Origin: Actinomycetota bacterium
Lineage (GTDB): Bacteria > Actinomycetota > Geothermincolia > Geothermincolales > RBG-13-55-18
Direction: 5' to 3'
NCBI GenBank assembly: GCA_003598015.1
Contig: QZKE01000095.1
Coordinates: 1-52,012, forward strand
Length of the DNA: 52,012 bases
Part shown: positions 8,726 to 17,266 of the stretch, piece by piece
How the letters are laid out: each line of letters opens with the position of its first letter
Numbering within the stretch: the stretch's first letter is position 1
Made by a program: the position numbers and the translations under genes
Notes under the pieces: generated by a model
The model's input: the letters and a program-made list of their open reading frames with translations, nothing else
What the model was told of the DNA's origin: nothing
Database searches by the model: none

Positions 8726-9880
8726 CTAAGCGTACAGACCCATGGTGGTGGCGATGATCTCGCGCATGATCTCGTCCGTGCCGCCGCCAATGCGCCCCAG
8801 GCGCGCATCGCGCCAGCTTCTCTGCACGGGATACTCCATCATGTAGCCATAGCCGCCCATGAACTGCATGGCCTCGTCGGCCACCTCGTAGGCCACCTGG
8901 GCGCCTATAAGCTTGGCCATGGAGATCTCCTTCACCGGGTACTCGCCCTGGTCGACCTTCCAGGCACACAGGTAAGTGAGCGCCTCCGCGGCCTCGAGCT
9001 TGGTGGCCAGGTCCGCGATGCGGTGGGCGATGGCCTGGTTCTTGCAGATGGGCTTGCCGAACTGCTCCCTCTCCTTGGTGTAGGCGATGGCCCCCTCGAG
9101 GGTGAGCTTGGCGCCGGCAATGGCCAGGGCCGATCCGATCAACCGCTCACCCTGCAGCTCCCACATGATGTTGTAGAAGCCGCGGCCTTCCTCTCCCAGC
9201 ATGGCGTCCTCGGGAAGCATCATGTCCTCGAAGAAAATCTCCGCCGTATCCGAGGCGCGGCACCCCACCTTGTCCAGCTTGCGGTTGACCACGAACCCCG
9301 GGGTGTCCGTGTCCACCAGGAAGAGGCTCATGCCCTTGTAACCCTTGACCTTCTCGGTGCGGGCTACCAGGGTCATGAAGTTGGCGCGGTAGCCGTTGGT
9401 GATGAAGATCTTGTTGCCGTTCACCCTCCAGCCCCCGTTCACCTTCTCCGCATAGGTGGCAAGGCTGGCCACGTCGGAGCCGGCGCCGGGCTCGGTGATC
9501 CCGAGGCAGGCGATCTTATCGCCGGCGATGGCAGGGACCAGGTATTTCTGCTTCTGCTCCTCGGTGCCGAACTTGAGGACGGGAGGGGTGGCCATGCCCA
9601 CCTGCACGGCTATGGCCATGCCCAGGCTGCCCGAGCCACAGCGGGTTATCTCCTCGGCCAGCACGATGTTGGTGAAGTAATCCCCGCCGCCTCCGCCGTA
9701 CTCCTCGGGGTAATGCAGCCCCAGGTAGCCAAGCTCACCCATGCGCTTGAAGACCCAGTCCGGGAACAATCCCTCCTCTTCCCATTCCTCCGCGTGGGGG
9801 GCCAGCTCCTTCTCCACGAACTCCCGGATGCTCTGGCGCAGCATCTCGTGCTCCTCGTTGAAAAACAGACTCAGTCCCAT
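8726..9880 (-). CDS. Acyl-CoA dehydrogenase
   Basis: A 384-residue flavoprotein that oxidises acyl-CoA to the 2-enoyl-CoA and passes electrons to ETF. Family signatures are visible: CLGITEPGAGSDVASLAT, WRVNGNKIFITNG, a QFGKPI segment and FMGGYGYMMEYPVQRSWRDAR. At the C-terminus IGGGTDEIMREIIA has Gly where medium-chain enzymes carry the catalytic Glu. An ERL motif in LQGERLIGSALA matches the alternative Glu position of isovaleryl-CoA/long-chain enzymes, so the protein should be active. The ATG at 9880 is preceded by AAAGGAG. It is convergent with the HadA/HadB-like pair. Confidence 0.9.
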   Translation of the reverse strand: MGLSLFFNEEHEMLRQSIREFVEKELAPHAEEWEEEGLFPDWVFKRMGELGYLGLHYPEEYGGGGGDYFTNIVLAEEITRCGSGSLGMAIAVQVGMATPPVLKFGTEEQKQKYLVPAIAGDKIACLGITEPGAGSDVASLATYAEKVNGGWRVNGNKIFITNGYRANFMTLVARTEKVKGYKGMSLFLVDTDTPGFVVNRKLDKVGCRASDTAEIFFEDMMLPEDAMLGEEGRGFYNIMWELQGERLIGSALAIAGAKLTLEGAIAYTKEREQFGKPICKNQAIAHRIADLATKLEAAEALTYLCAWKVDQGEYPVKEISMAKLIGAQVAYEVADEAMQFMGGYGYMMEYPVQRSWRDARLGRIGGGTDEIMREIIATTMGLYA

Positions 9881-10027
9881 TCCCTGCTCCTTTCGCCCGA
9901 CAGATTATTAACCTGTACTTAACATTTTGGGAACAATAATAAGATAACCTCAACCGTGCCTAATTACAAGCTCCGGGCGATCCCGCGCCCAGGGCCTCCG
10001 GGTGGCACTTTTTGTAGAGGAACAATA

Positions 10028-10033
10028 TATAAT
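10028..10033 (+). promoter_or_regulatory. -10 element (TATAAT) of the MaoC gene
   Basis: A consensus TATAAT lies 50 nt before the ATG at 10083. No good -35 is seen at 16-18 nt, so this is a partial promoter call. Confidence 0.4.
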
Positions 10034-10082
10034 CTAGCAGAGATATTCTGCAGCTCACGCAATACGGGAAAGGAAGGGAAAG

Positions 10083-10511
10083 ATGCTTTATTTCGAGGAT
10101 TTTCAGGTGGGTGATGTCTACGTCAGCCGCGGCCGTACCATAACCGAGGCGGACATCGTTAATTTCGCGGCTTTCAGCGGTGACTGGTACCCGTTGCACG
10201 TGGATAAGGAGTATGCGGCTCGGAGCCCCTTCGGCGAGAGGATAGCCCACGGCATGCTCGTGCTCTCCGCCGCATCGGGCCTCATGCCCCTCACGGACTA
10301 CGCCATCGTGGCCTTCTACGGCATGGATCGCGTGCGTTTCGTCGGGCCCACCAAGATCGGAGATACCATTCACGTGGAGGCGGAAGTAACGGAGAAAAAG
10401 GAGAAGGGTGAACTCGGAGGTGTGGTCACCTTCCAGCAGAAGATAGTGGACCAGCAGGGCAGCGAGAAGGCCATCTGCACCTTCAAGATCTTCATGGCCA
10501 CGAAGGGCTGA
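10083..10511 (+). CDS. MaoC family (R)-hydratase/dehydratase
   Basis: A single-domain hot-dog enzyme of 142 residues with the hydratase-2 motif FAAFSGDWYPLHVDKEYA, keeping the catalytic Asp and His, and the family segment GERIAHGMLVLSAASGL. It likely hydrates 2-enoyl-CoA to (3R)-hydroxyacyl-CoA. It stands alone, divergent from the acyl-CoA dehydrogenase gene, with which it could share substrates. The ATG is preceded by GGAAGGGAAAG. Confidence 0.85.
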   Translation: MLYFEDFQVGDVYVSRGRTITEADIVNFAAFSGDWYPLHVDKEYAARSPFGERIAHGMLVLSAASGLMPLTDYAIVAFYGMDRVRFVGPTKIGDTIHVEAEVTEKKEKGELGGVVTFQQKIVDQQGSEKAICTFKIFMATKG

Positions 10512-10680
10512 TCGCGCGGCGTATCGGTATCTCCGGCGCGCATGGCCGTTACGGCGTCGCCTGCATCCTCTTGATGACCTTCATCCCGGAAGACATGCCC
10601 TTCAGGCGGGTACGACCGGCGTGCAAGACCTTAGCGGTGACCGCCGTCGCGGCCGCGACGGTGATGCCGGACATGGCGGA

Positions 10681-10692
10681 TATAATGGGGTG
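10681..10692 (+). promoter_or_regulatory. -10 element abutting a leaderless GTG start
   Basis: TATAAT at 10681-10686 ends seven bases before GTG at 10693, and no purine-rich ribosome site is present. This is the arrangement expected for a leaderless actinobacterial mRNA starting at the GTG. No clear -35 element is visible. Confidence 0.4.
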
Positions 10693-11262
10693 GTGACCCT
10701 GGCAATAGGCCCGCATTACCAGACCCTGGAGACGGGGGACCGGGAGACGGTGGAGAGACAGCTTGGCCGCCGCCTGCGCGGCACGGTCGCGGTGGCTTCG
10801 CGCTGTCCTTACGGGGTCGTGGAGGTCATCGCCACCTCGCCGCTTCTCGACGGCGACGTCCCCTTCCCCACCCTTTTCTGGTTGACCTGCCCCCTGCTGC
10901 AGCGTGCGGTATCCGGTCTGGAGAGCGGGGATTTCAGGGATGAGCTGCGCCGCAGAGCCGTGGAGACCCCTGGTTTCGCCGCGGCTATGCGCCAGGCGGA
11001 GCTGGATTACATCGCCGAGCGGGACAGATGGGCGATCGAGATGGGCGCCAGCGAGAAGGTCCAGATCTATTTCGTGGGCCGGGAGGGAGTGGGCGGAACG
11101 GTGAGCGGCGGGATGAAGTGCCTCCACGCGCACCTCGCCCATTTTCTGGCGGGAGGTGACAACCCCGTGGGAGCGGAGGTGCAGGAAGCGCTCACGGGAC
11201 GGCAGGAAAGCGAGTGTGCGGGAGATTGCGGGCCTTTCTTGAGGGAGGATAGACGGCGATGA
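10693..11262 (+). CDS. DUF501 family protein
   Basis: A conserved actinobacterial protein of unknown biochemical role, about 189 residues from the chosen GTG. Family features are PYGVVEVIATSPLLDGDVPFPTLFWLTCP, with the PTLxxLTCP core, then a helical middle and GGMKCLHAHLAHFLAGGDNPVG. It overlaps the ppx start by four bases (ATGA), so the two are coupled. The frame is open back to a GTG at 10621, but the residues before 10693 are Arg/Gly/Asp low complexity unlike the family, and a TATAAT sits at 10681. GTG at 10690 is equally possible. In many actinobacteria the order is divIC-DUF501-ppx. Confidence 0.8.
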   Translation: MTLAIGPHYQTLETGDRETVERQLGRRLRGTVAVASRCPYGVVEVIATSPLLDGDVPFPTLFWLTCPLLQRAVSGLESGDFRDELRRRAVETPGFAAAMRQAELDYIAERDRWAIEMGASEKVQIYFVGREGVGGTVSGGMKCLHAHLAHFLAGGDNPVGAEVQEALTGRQESECAGDCGPFLREDRRR

Positions 11263-12215
11263 CGAAAGTGCGCGTGGCCGGGATCGATATCGGCACCAAC
11301 TCCGTGCGCATGCTCAGCGCCGAGGTCACGTGGGCCGCAGGGTTTCCCCGCGTGCGGACCCTGCACCGTCTCATGCGCATCACCCGCCTGGGGCAGGGAG
11401 TGGATGAACGGGGATACCTTAGCGGGAGCGCCGTCGAGCGTACGGCGGCTGTGCTGCGCGAGTATCGTGACCTGATGCGCGAGGAAGACGTGGAGGCCGT
11501 GGAGGTCGCCGCCACCAGCGCGGCCAGGGATGCGGCCAACGCCGGTGATTTCATGCGCCTCGTCGCGGAGATCGTGGGGTCGCGCCCCCGCACGCTCTCC
11601 GGGCAGGAAGAAGCCCGCCTGTCCTTCCTGGGGGCTACCTACGACCTGGGACCGCTGCTGCCGCAAGGGGATGCCGTCCTGGTGGTGGACATCGGGGGCG
11701 GGTCCACGGAGCTGGTGGTGGGCAGGGACGGCGACATACTGGAGGAGATCAGCCTGGATGTCGGCTGCGTGCGCATGAGCGAGAGATTCCTCGGGCATGA
11801 CCCCCCGCTGCAGCGGGAACTCGCGGATATGGAGGAATATGTGCGCAAGGTCCTGGCCCCCAGCACAGGCCGTATTTCGCGCTGGACGCCGCGGCTCATG
11901 GTGGGGCTGGCGGGCACGATCACCACCCTCTCCGGTCTCGAGCTGGGCTTGCAGCGCTACGACGGCGATGCCGTACACCATTCCTGGTTGACCCTCGAGG
12001 GCGTGGAGGGATGGTATAGCCGCCTTAGCGCTCTGTCCCTGGCGGAGAGGAAGGACCTCATGCGCCTCGAGCCAGGAAGGGCCGACATCATCGTGGGAGG
12101 CACCGGCGTGATCCTGACGCTGCTGCGGGAGCTGGGTTGGGGACGTTTCCTGGTGAGCGAAAAGGACATCCTGGACGGCCTGGCCATATCCGCCGCCGGG
12201 GAGGCGCGTGGCTGA
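11259..12215 (+). CDS. ppx: Exopolyphosphatase / Ppx-GppA family phosphatase
   Basis: A 318-residue member of the ASKHA-fold Ppx/GppA family, which hydrolyses terminal phosphate from polyphosphate or pppGpp. The N-terminal phosphate-1 motif GIDIGTNSVRML and the phosphate-2 motif VVDIGGGSTELVVG are intact, as is the adenosine-type region MVGLAGTITTLSGL. The length matches the short actinobacterial form that lacks the C-terminal HD domain. It overlaps DUF501 by four bases and has GAGGGAGG upstream. Confidence 0.9.
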   Translation: MTKVRVAGIDIGTNSVRMLSAEVTWAAGFPRVRTLHRLMRITRLGQGVDERGYLSGSAVERTAAVLREYRDLMREEDVEAVEVAATSAARDAANAGDFMRLVAEIVGSRPRTLSGQEEARLSFLGATYDLGPLLPQGDAVLVVDIGGGSTELVVGRDGDILEEISLDVGCVRMSERFLGHDPPLQRELADMEEYVRKVLAPSTGRISRWTPRLMVGLAGTITTLSGLELGLQRYDGDAVHHSWLTLEGVEGWYSRLSALSLAERKDLMRLEPGRADIIVGGTGVILTLLRELGWGRFLVSEKDILDGLAISAAGEARG

Positions 12216-12330
12216 CGGAGCCGACGTACATATCCAACGGGATGGCTGCGCAGCGCTTGGCGCAGGGTAATGCAAACCGCTGGCACCTAAGAGGTGGCAC
12301 AGCTGCGACGAACATAGTAAACTTACACTG

Positions 12331-12354
12331 GGGCGTGCAGGAAGGCGCCCTTTT
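12331..12354 (+). terminator. Weak intrinsic terminator candidate after ppx
   Basis: GGGCG and CGCCC pair across a 10-nt loop and are followed by TTTT. The stem is only 5 bp, so confidence is low. Confidence 0.35.
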
Positions 12355-12404
12355 GACGTTGCGGGGAACGTACTCTCCACATGTGCAGGGCAGGGGAATG
12401 GGAG

Positions 12405-12794
12405 ATGCATACAAAAAAAGTAATGGTCATAGACGATGAACCGGCCATACATCGCCTGCTCCAGATAATCCTCGAAGGGGAGGGTTATCTCATCGTCGGC
12501 CCGGAGGAACCGGGAGAGGCCGGCAGCACGCTGTCCGGAAGCAAGCCCGACCTCATCATCCTGGATATCATGATGCCGGAGATGAACGGCTTCGACGTTC
12601 TGCGCATGCTCAAATCCGACCCGGAAACCAGGGGTATCCCGGTGTTGATCCTCACGGTACGCAACATGATGGAGGATATGGAGAAGGCCCGTGTGCTGGG
12701 GGCCGACGCATACATGACCAAGCCCTTCCAGCCCGCCGAACTGGTGAAGGCTATACGCTCCCTGAGTTCCAACCACAGTTCCTGCCAGCGCTGA
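12405..12794 (+). CDS. Stand-alone CheY-like response regulator receiver
   Basis: A single receiver domain of 129 residues with no output domain. The acidic pocket is Asp10-Asp11, the phosphoacceptor is Asp54 (IILDIMMPEMNG), with Thr84 and Lys106 (TKPF). It is likely a phosphorelay or motility-type signalling shuttle. No cognate kinase is adjacent; two histidine kinases occur later in the window (29.0 and 39.8 kb) and are only possible partners. The start at 12405 is chosen because it places the beta-1 strand near the N-terminus, with GGGGAATGGGAG upstream; 12381 is in frame. Confidence 0.88.
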   Translation: MHTKKVMVIDDEPAIHRLLQIILEGEGYLIVGPEEPGEAGSTLSGSKPDLIILDIMMPEMNGFDVLRMLKSDPETRGIPVLILTVRNMMEDMEKARVLGADAYMTKPFQPAELVKAIRSLSSNHSSCQR

Positions 12795-12955
12795 CATATT
12801 AAATCCCGCGAGCGTTTCATGTCGTACGTCCATTGCCGTCGAGGTATGCGGCGCATGTTCCGCCCCCCACGATAGGCTCGATTGACGCTGTAAAAAGGCG
12901 GTGCTAGCATGAGGTTGCCTCTCTTCGGAGGCCCTATACGCGGATGAAAAATCGT

Positions 12956-13040
12956 GCCCGGGTGGTGGAACCGGTAGACACAAGGGACTTAAAATCCCTC
13001 GGGTTATCCCGTGCGGGTTCGACTCCCGCCCCGGGCACCA
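12956..13040 (+). tRNA. tRNA-Leu(UAA)
   Basis: An 85-nt class II tRNA. The acceptor GCCCGGG pairs with CCCGGGC, the anticodon stem AGGGA/TCCCT encloses loop CTTAAAA with anticodon TAA at 12990-12992, the variable arm is CGGG-TTAT-CCCG, and the T arm is GCGGG-TTCGACT-CCCGC. The CCA end is encoded. Its 3' half is duplicated at 18095-18148, so this gene is the integration site of the island to its right. Confidence 0.97.
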
Positions 13041-13066
13041 CTATCTCTACCAGCGGTTTTATCCTG
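12991..13066 (+). repeat. attL-like copy in tRNA-Leu
   Basis: The left direct repeat, lying in the 3' half of the intact tRNA-Leu gene plus 26 bp downstream. It begins in the anticodon loop, a common crossover site for tRNA-targeting integrases. Confidence 0.75.
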
Positions 13067-13141
13067 AGGGGAATGGGGGAGACCGGCCACTGAATCGCCA
13101 CTGTTCCTGAAATCGTGCCTAAAGTGTGGCTGTGCACCCAC

Positions 13142-16100
13142 TCAAGATGCGGACTCCAGCCTGGCCGACGCTTCCCGGGTGCGGGTTAGCCAGTAGGACG
13201 AGGGGGGCACCCCAATCTCCCGATATATCCCCTCCGACCTCTTCAGGTTCTCCAATGCCTCTTCCTGGAGGCCAATACTCCAAAAGAGTTCCCCCAAGAG
13301 AAGATATCCTTTAGCACAAACCAGCTTAAGCCCCTTTTCCTCGGCCATTCCAATTCCATGTCGGATGTTCTGCTCAGCAGTCCCGGCATCGGCAGGATCC
13401 GCTACCCCCAAAGTACTCCCAAGCGCTATCCAAGCCTCCATCTCGAAAAGCGCTGTTCTATGCTCTACAGATAACCTCAATGCCTCCCTGGCAGCCTCCA
13501 TGGCGCTGCCGATCTCCCCTGCAGCTGAATAAATCCAAGCTAGAAATAGATAGGCTTCAGGAAGTAAAACAGGGACTCCGGTTTCCCTCTGCAGTCTGAT
13601 ACCATTCGCCGCATGATACCTTGCCGATTCGTGATCACCAAGCATGGAATATCCGAAACCGAGGGCGGAGTAGACTGTACCAAGGAGTATCTCTATTCCC
13701 GTTTCCTCGAAGCATTCGATAGCTTTTCGCGAATGACTAATCGTTTCTTCTGCATTTCCCTCAAACCACATCACCGACACATAGCTTGCTTCTATCCATC
13801 CAATTCCCCATGTGTCATTTATAGAAAAAGCGTTTTCAAGCCCCTTATTCAAGACGGACCTTGCCTCGTCTAACTCCCCTAATAGCCCCAATGCGGTCAC
13901 GCACCATCCACATAATTGCGAGTATACGTTGAACCCTCCTGCGAAAAGATCTTGTTCTCTTCTCTGCTCCTCCAGGAGCTGGAGGGCTTTTCGGGTAGTA
14001 TCAGCCACCTTCAGACAGTCACCTACGAGATTCCTGGCGGTACAAACATCATTGGCACTGCGGGCCATGGTATCGATCTCGCCTATCCTTTCCGCCATGT
14101 CGAAGCTCTTCTCGGAGTACTCCAACCCCATCAAGTTATTTCCTCGTAATGTATGGTAGAGTCCCAATCTGCGGTATACCCTTACGAGGTACCTCTCATC
14201 CTTTAAGTCTTCAGCAATCCTTTCCGCCTGTTGTAGTATCCCAAGGCTGCCTTCCGGGTAGTTTAGGAACGTCATGGGGCTCCAAGCTGAGAGGTAGATC
14301 TCCAGCTTCTCACCTTTCCTTTCCCCAGTCTCAGGTTGGGTATCGAGAAAGCTTATGGCTTCCTTGTAGAAATTAACCGCCTCCCAGTTGGAATAGTCTT
14401 TCGCAGCCTTGTCCCCGGCGAGCTTGAGGTAGTGGATAGCCTTCTCTGTATCCTCGCTGCGGGAGTGATGATAGGCCAGGGTCTCGTAGAAATCCTCCAG
14501 GGTGCCAGGGTAGAGTCGTTCGATTGCCTGGCCTATTCTGCCGTGCATTTCTTTCCTTCGCTTGAGGAGGAGGCTTCCGTATGCCACCTCCTGGGTGAGG
14601 GCGTGCTTGAAGATGTACTCCGGCTCTGGGAAGAGACTCTTCTCGTAGATGAACTCCATGGACTGTAGCTGCATGAGGTAGGACTTCAGAGGCTTGCTGA
14701 TGCCGGTGACCTCCTCTAAAAGACGCAGAGAGAACTCCCTCCCGATGACCGAGGCCACCTGCATGGTTTCCTTGAGCTCTTCTGCCAGGCGGTCCAGGCG
14801 GGAGGCGATGATGCCCTGGATGGTGTCCGGTATCTGGATGCCTGCGGGAGTGGTGGAGAGGACGTAGTGCTCGTTGTCTCTGACGATGGAGCCCGACTCC
14901 AGGAGTCCCCGGGTAAGTTCCTCGATGAACAGGGGGTTGCCGGCGGTCTTTTCCATTATGAGGTCGCTGATCTCGGGAGATACTTCTCCCTCAAAAAGAA
15001 TAGCCTTTATCAAATCTATGCTGGATTCCTGCGGGAGGTAATCCACCCGGATCTGGCTATAGAAGGTCTTGGATGCCCAGGCTGGGGTGTAATCAGGGCG
15101 GTAGAGCAGGAGGAGCAGGATGCTAGAGGTCGGCATACCCTCGATGAAGTAGGACAGGAACTCCTCGGTGGTCTTGTCTATCCAGTGCAGGTCTTCGATG
15201 GCCAGGACGAGGGGGCTCTGCAGGGATTCGGCCGTGAGGGGGTAGCGTGCGGCCTCGAAGACCCGCTCCCGCCTCTGAGCAGGCTCCAAAGAGAGATAGG
15301 CTTGATCATCTACCTCCAGCGAGAGGAGCTCCTGCAGGGGTGGGAGGATGTGTGGGAGCTGGCCGCCGAGGGAGGCCAATCTACCTTCCATTTTCTGCTT
15401 GCTCACAGCTTCCTCTTCTCCCTCGTGGATGTCGAAGTAGCTCCGGAGGATGCCCAGGATGGGGAGGTAGGCTATGGCCTCCCCGTAGTGGATGCAACCT
15501 CCTTCGAGGTAAGTGCATTCATCCTCGGGGAGGAGCACCCGGAATTGCAGGAGCAGGCGGGACTTGCCCACCCCCGGCTCTCCCACAATGCCCACCACCT
15601 GGCCGGAGCCTGCCTTGGCCTGCTGGTAGCGGTCGTTGAGCTGGTCTAGTTCTTTTCCCCGTCCCACGAAGGGGGAGAGGTCACGGGATAGGGAGGCAGT
15701 CACCCTCCCCCTGGTTGGAAGTGCTACCAATACTTGATATGCATGCACGGGATCAGCTTTTCCTTTGATTTCGATCTCTCCCAGGTCGGAGAAGTCGAAG
15801 TAGCCATCCGTGAGCCGATAAGTGCTCTCAGCCACCTGTACCATGCCCGGCTCTGCTGAGCTCTCCATGCGCGAGGCCAGGTTCACGGTGTCCCCCAGGG
15901 CGGTGTACTCCATGGTGAGGTCATCCCCGATCCTGCCCACGATGACCAGGCCGGTGTTTATCCCGATACGTATGGAGAGCTCCATGCCCCGGGGCTTCAA
16001 TTTCTCTCCGTATTCGGCCAGCCTTCTCTGTATGGCCAATGCTGCATAGAGCGCACGATGGGGGGCGTCTTCATGGGCCAGGGGAGCCCCGAAGAGGGCC

Positions 16101-16780
16101 ATGAGCCCGTCGCCTAAGAACTGGGCGATGGTGCCCTCGTATCTGTGTATCTCCTCCGCCATGATGTCTATGGTAGGTCTGATCAGGTCTCCCACCTCCT
16201 CGGGGTCCAGTTTCTCCGAGAGGGGAGTGAAGCCCACCACGTCGGCAAAGAGCACCGTGACCTGCTTGCGCTCCCCCTGCAGGGAGGAGCGGGAGGAGAG
16301 TATCTTCTCGGAGATGTAGCTGGGCGCTGAGGGAACGGAGGCGGTAGTGGAGATCTCCCTTTCCCCTGGCTTTATGCCTAAGGCCTTGAGCCCCTCCACC
16401 ACCCGGGGGACGCATGCAGAAAGGCCCTGCTCCGCGCAGAGCATGGCCGTGCCCCCCAGGGCATGCCTCCACTCCGGCTGCCTCTCCTTGAGCTCGGGCG
16501 GGGTCACCCCTAAAAGCACGGGGATGAAGGGTATCCTTCTCTCGAAGGCCCCCACCACCTCCTTGGTCACCTGGTCTGATGACAGGGCTGCGGGGGTCAC
16601 CAAAAGGACCACCGCATCGCATGCCTCCATGGCCTGGGTGATCTGGATGAGGTAAGAGATGCCGGGGAGGACGTCTCTCTCGAAGAACCAGGCGGTGTAA
16701 CCCGCTTGTTCTAATCCCTGGACCAGCTCACGCATGAAGGGCTCGTCCGCTATGACGTGGCTGATGAAGATGTTTCCCAT
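13142..16780 (-). CDS. TIR-class III cyclase-STAND ATPase-TPR signalling protein
   Basis: A 1212-residue multidomain protein. Residues 1-135 are a TIR domain starting NIFISH, with Ser68 and Glu74 spaced six residues apart as in NAD-cleaving TIRs. Residues about 170-352 are a class III nucleotidyl cyclase with metal-binding Asp180 (FADVVGFT) and Asp224 (FLGDGLMALF), plus Asp297, Asn300 and Arg304 in ALGDTVNLASR. An AAA/STAND ATPase follows, with Walker A GEPGVGKS at 400-407 and Walker B LVLAIED ending at 530. The C-terminal half is helical with TPR-like repeats. Cyclase-ATPase-TPR proteins are common regulators; the added TIR is unusual and suggests NAD depletion or nucleotide signalling on sensing a trigger. 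GAGGA precedes the ATG. It is the main gene of the tRNA-Leu island, and its 3' half is AT-richer than nearby genes. Confidence 0.88.
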   Translation of the reverse strand: MGNIFISHVIADEPFMRELVQGLEQAGYTAWFFERDVLPGISYLIQITQAMEACDAVVLLVTPAALSSDQVTKEVVGAFERRIPFIPVLLGVTPPELKERQPEWRHALGGTAMLCAEQGLSACVPRVVEGLKALGIKPGEREISTTASVPSAPSYISEKILSSRSSLQGERKQVTVLFADVVGFTPLSEKLDPEEVGDLIRPTIDIMAEEIHRYEGTIAQFLGDGLMALFGAPLAHEDAPHRALYAALAIQRRLAEYGEKLKPRGMELSIRIGINTGLVIVGRIGDDLTMEYTALGDTVNLASRMESSAEPGMVQVAESTYRLTDGYFDFSDLGEIEIKGKADPVHAYQVLVALPTRGRVTASLSRDLSPFVGRGKELDQLNDRYQQAKAGSGQVVGIVGEPGVGKSRLLLQFRVLLPEDECTYLEGGCIHYGEAIAYLPILGILRSYFDIHEGEEEAVSKQKMEGRLASLGGQLPHILPPLQELLSLEVDDQAYLSLEPAQRRERVFEAARYPLTAESLQSPLVLAIEDLHWIDKTTEEFLSYFIEGMPTSSILLLLLYRPDYTPAWASKTFYSQIRVDYLPQESSIDLIKAILFEGEVSPEISDLIMEKTAGNPLFIEELTRGLLESGSIVRDNEHYVLSTTPAGIQIPDTIQGIIASRLDRLAEELKETMQVASVIGREFSLRLLEEVTGISKPLKSYLMQLQSMEFIYEKSLFPEPEYIFKHALTQEVAYGSLLLKRRKEMHGRIGQAIERLYPGTLEDFYETLAYHHSRSEDTEKAIHYLKLAGDKAAKDYSNWEAVNFYKEAISFLDTQPETGERKGEKLEIYLSAWSPMTFLNYPEGSLGILQQAERIAEDLKDERYLVRVYRRLGLYHTLRGNNLMGLEYSEKSFDMAERIGEIDTMARSANDVCTARNLVGDCLKVADTTRKALQLLEEQRREQDLFAGGFNVYSQLCGWCVTALGLLGELDEARSVLNKGLENAFSINDTWGIGWIEASYVSVMWFEGNAEETISHSRKAIECFEETGIEILLGTVYSALGFGYSMLGDHESARYHAANGIRLQRETGVPVLLPEAYLFLAWIYSAAGEIGSAMEAAREALRLSVEHRTALFEMEAWIALGSTLGVADPADAGTAEQNIRHGIGMAEEKGLKLVCAKGYLLLGELFWSIGLQEEALENLKRSEGIYREIGVPPSSYWLTRTREASARLESAS

Positions 16781-17047
16781 GGGCCGCTTCCTCGCACGAT
16801 GATGATAGAAACAGCCAGGGAATTCCTTTGGTGATCAGGGAACCAACCGCCATGAGGCCAACGCGTTGATTGTGTTCCCCATGCTTTATTGATGCCCGCA
16901 TTCCCCGTAATAGCCCAGCAGGGAGATTATATCATTTTTACAGGAAAACCCAGGATTTAAAGACTTCTGGAGTCCTATTTGTAATCTACTGCCTGCCTAC
17001 TTGTGTATTGTGTTAGATTGTAATACAATTGCATTGAGGTGATTTGC

Positions 17048-17266
17048 ATGAGAGAGTCGGTTACCATAAGCCTTCCGGCTAATCTGAAGAAAAAGCTTGA
17101 TCAAGCGACTAAACGAGGGCATGTTAACCGGAGCGATATCGTCCGGGATGCCCTGCGACAATATTTCGCTCTCCAGGACTTCAGGGTCATCCGAGAAAAG
17201 GCGGTCGCTGAGGCCGAGGCCAGGGGCATCTTTACCGACGAGGATGTATTCAAGGAAATATCTTGA
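17048..17266 (+). CDS. Ribbon-helix-helix (CopG-like) antitoxin
   Basis: A 72-residue protein. It has an N-terminal ribbon-helix-helix DNA-binding fold (ESVTISLPANLKKKLDQATK...VNRSDIVRDALRQYF) and a charged C-terminal tail that probably wraps the toxin. The ATG at 17048 has GAGGTG at 17036-17041. The stop overlaps the TTG start of the PIN-domain gene, giving the coupling typical of type II toxin-antitoxin operons, where the antitoxin also represses the operon. Confidence 0.85.
   Translation: MRESVTISLPANLKKKLDQATKRGHVNRSDIVRDALRQYFALQDFRVIREKAVAEAEARGIFTDEDVFKEIS

Noticed and set aside
10003-10016. Sigma-54 promoter before the MaoC gene
   Set aside because: TGGCAC is present but no TTGCA/T follows at the required spacing; the TATAAT at 10028 is a better sign.
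10549-10674. 41-codon minus-strand ORF before DUF501
   Set aside because: The peptide (MSGITVAAATAVTAKVLHAG...) reads plausibly, but no ribosome site precedes the ATG and the TATAAT of the opposite gene lies there.
11067-12983. 638-codon minus-strand frame across DUF501, ppx and the receiver gene
   Set aside because: It runs antisense to three well-supported genes and is rich in His, Pro and Arg without domain motifs.
12934-13137. 67-codon minus-strand frame across tRNA-Leu
   Set aside because: It is the familiar false protein produced by reading a tRNA-Leu gene backwards; the cloverleaf is complete.
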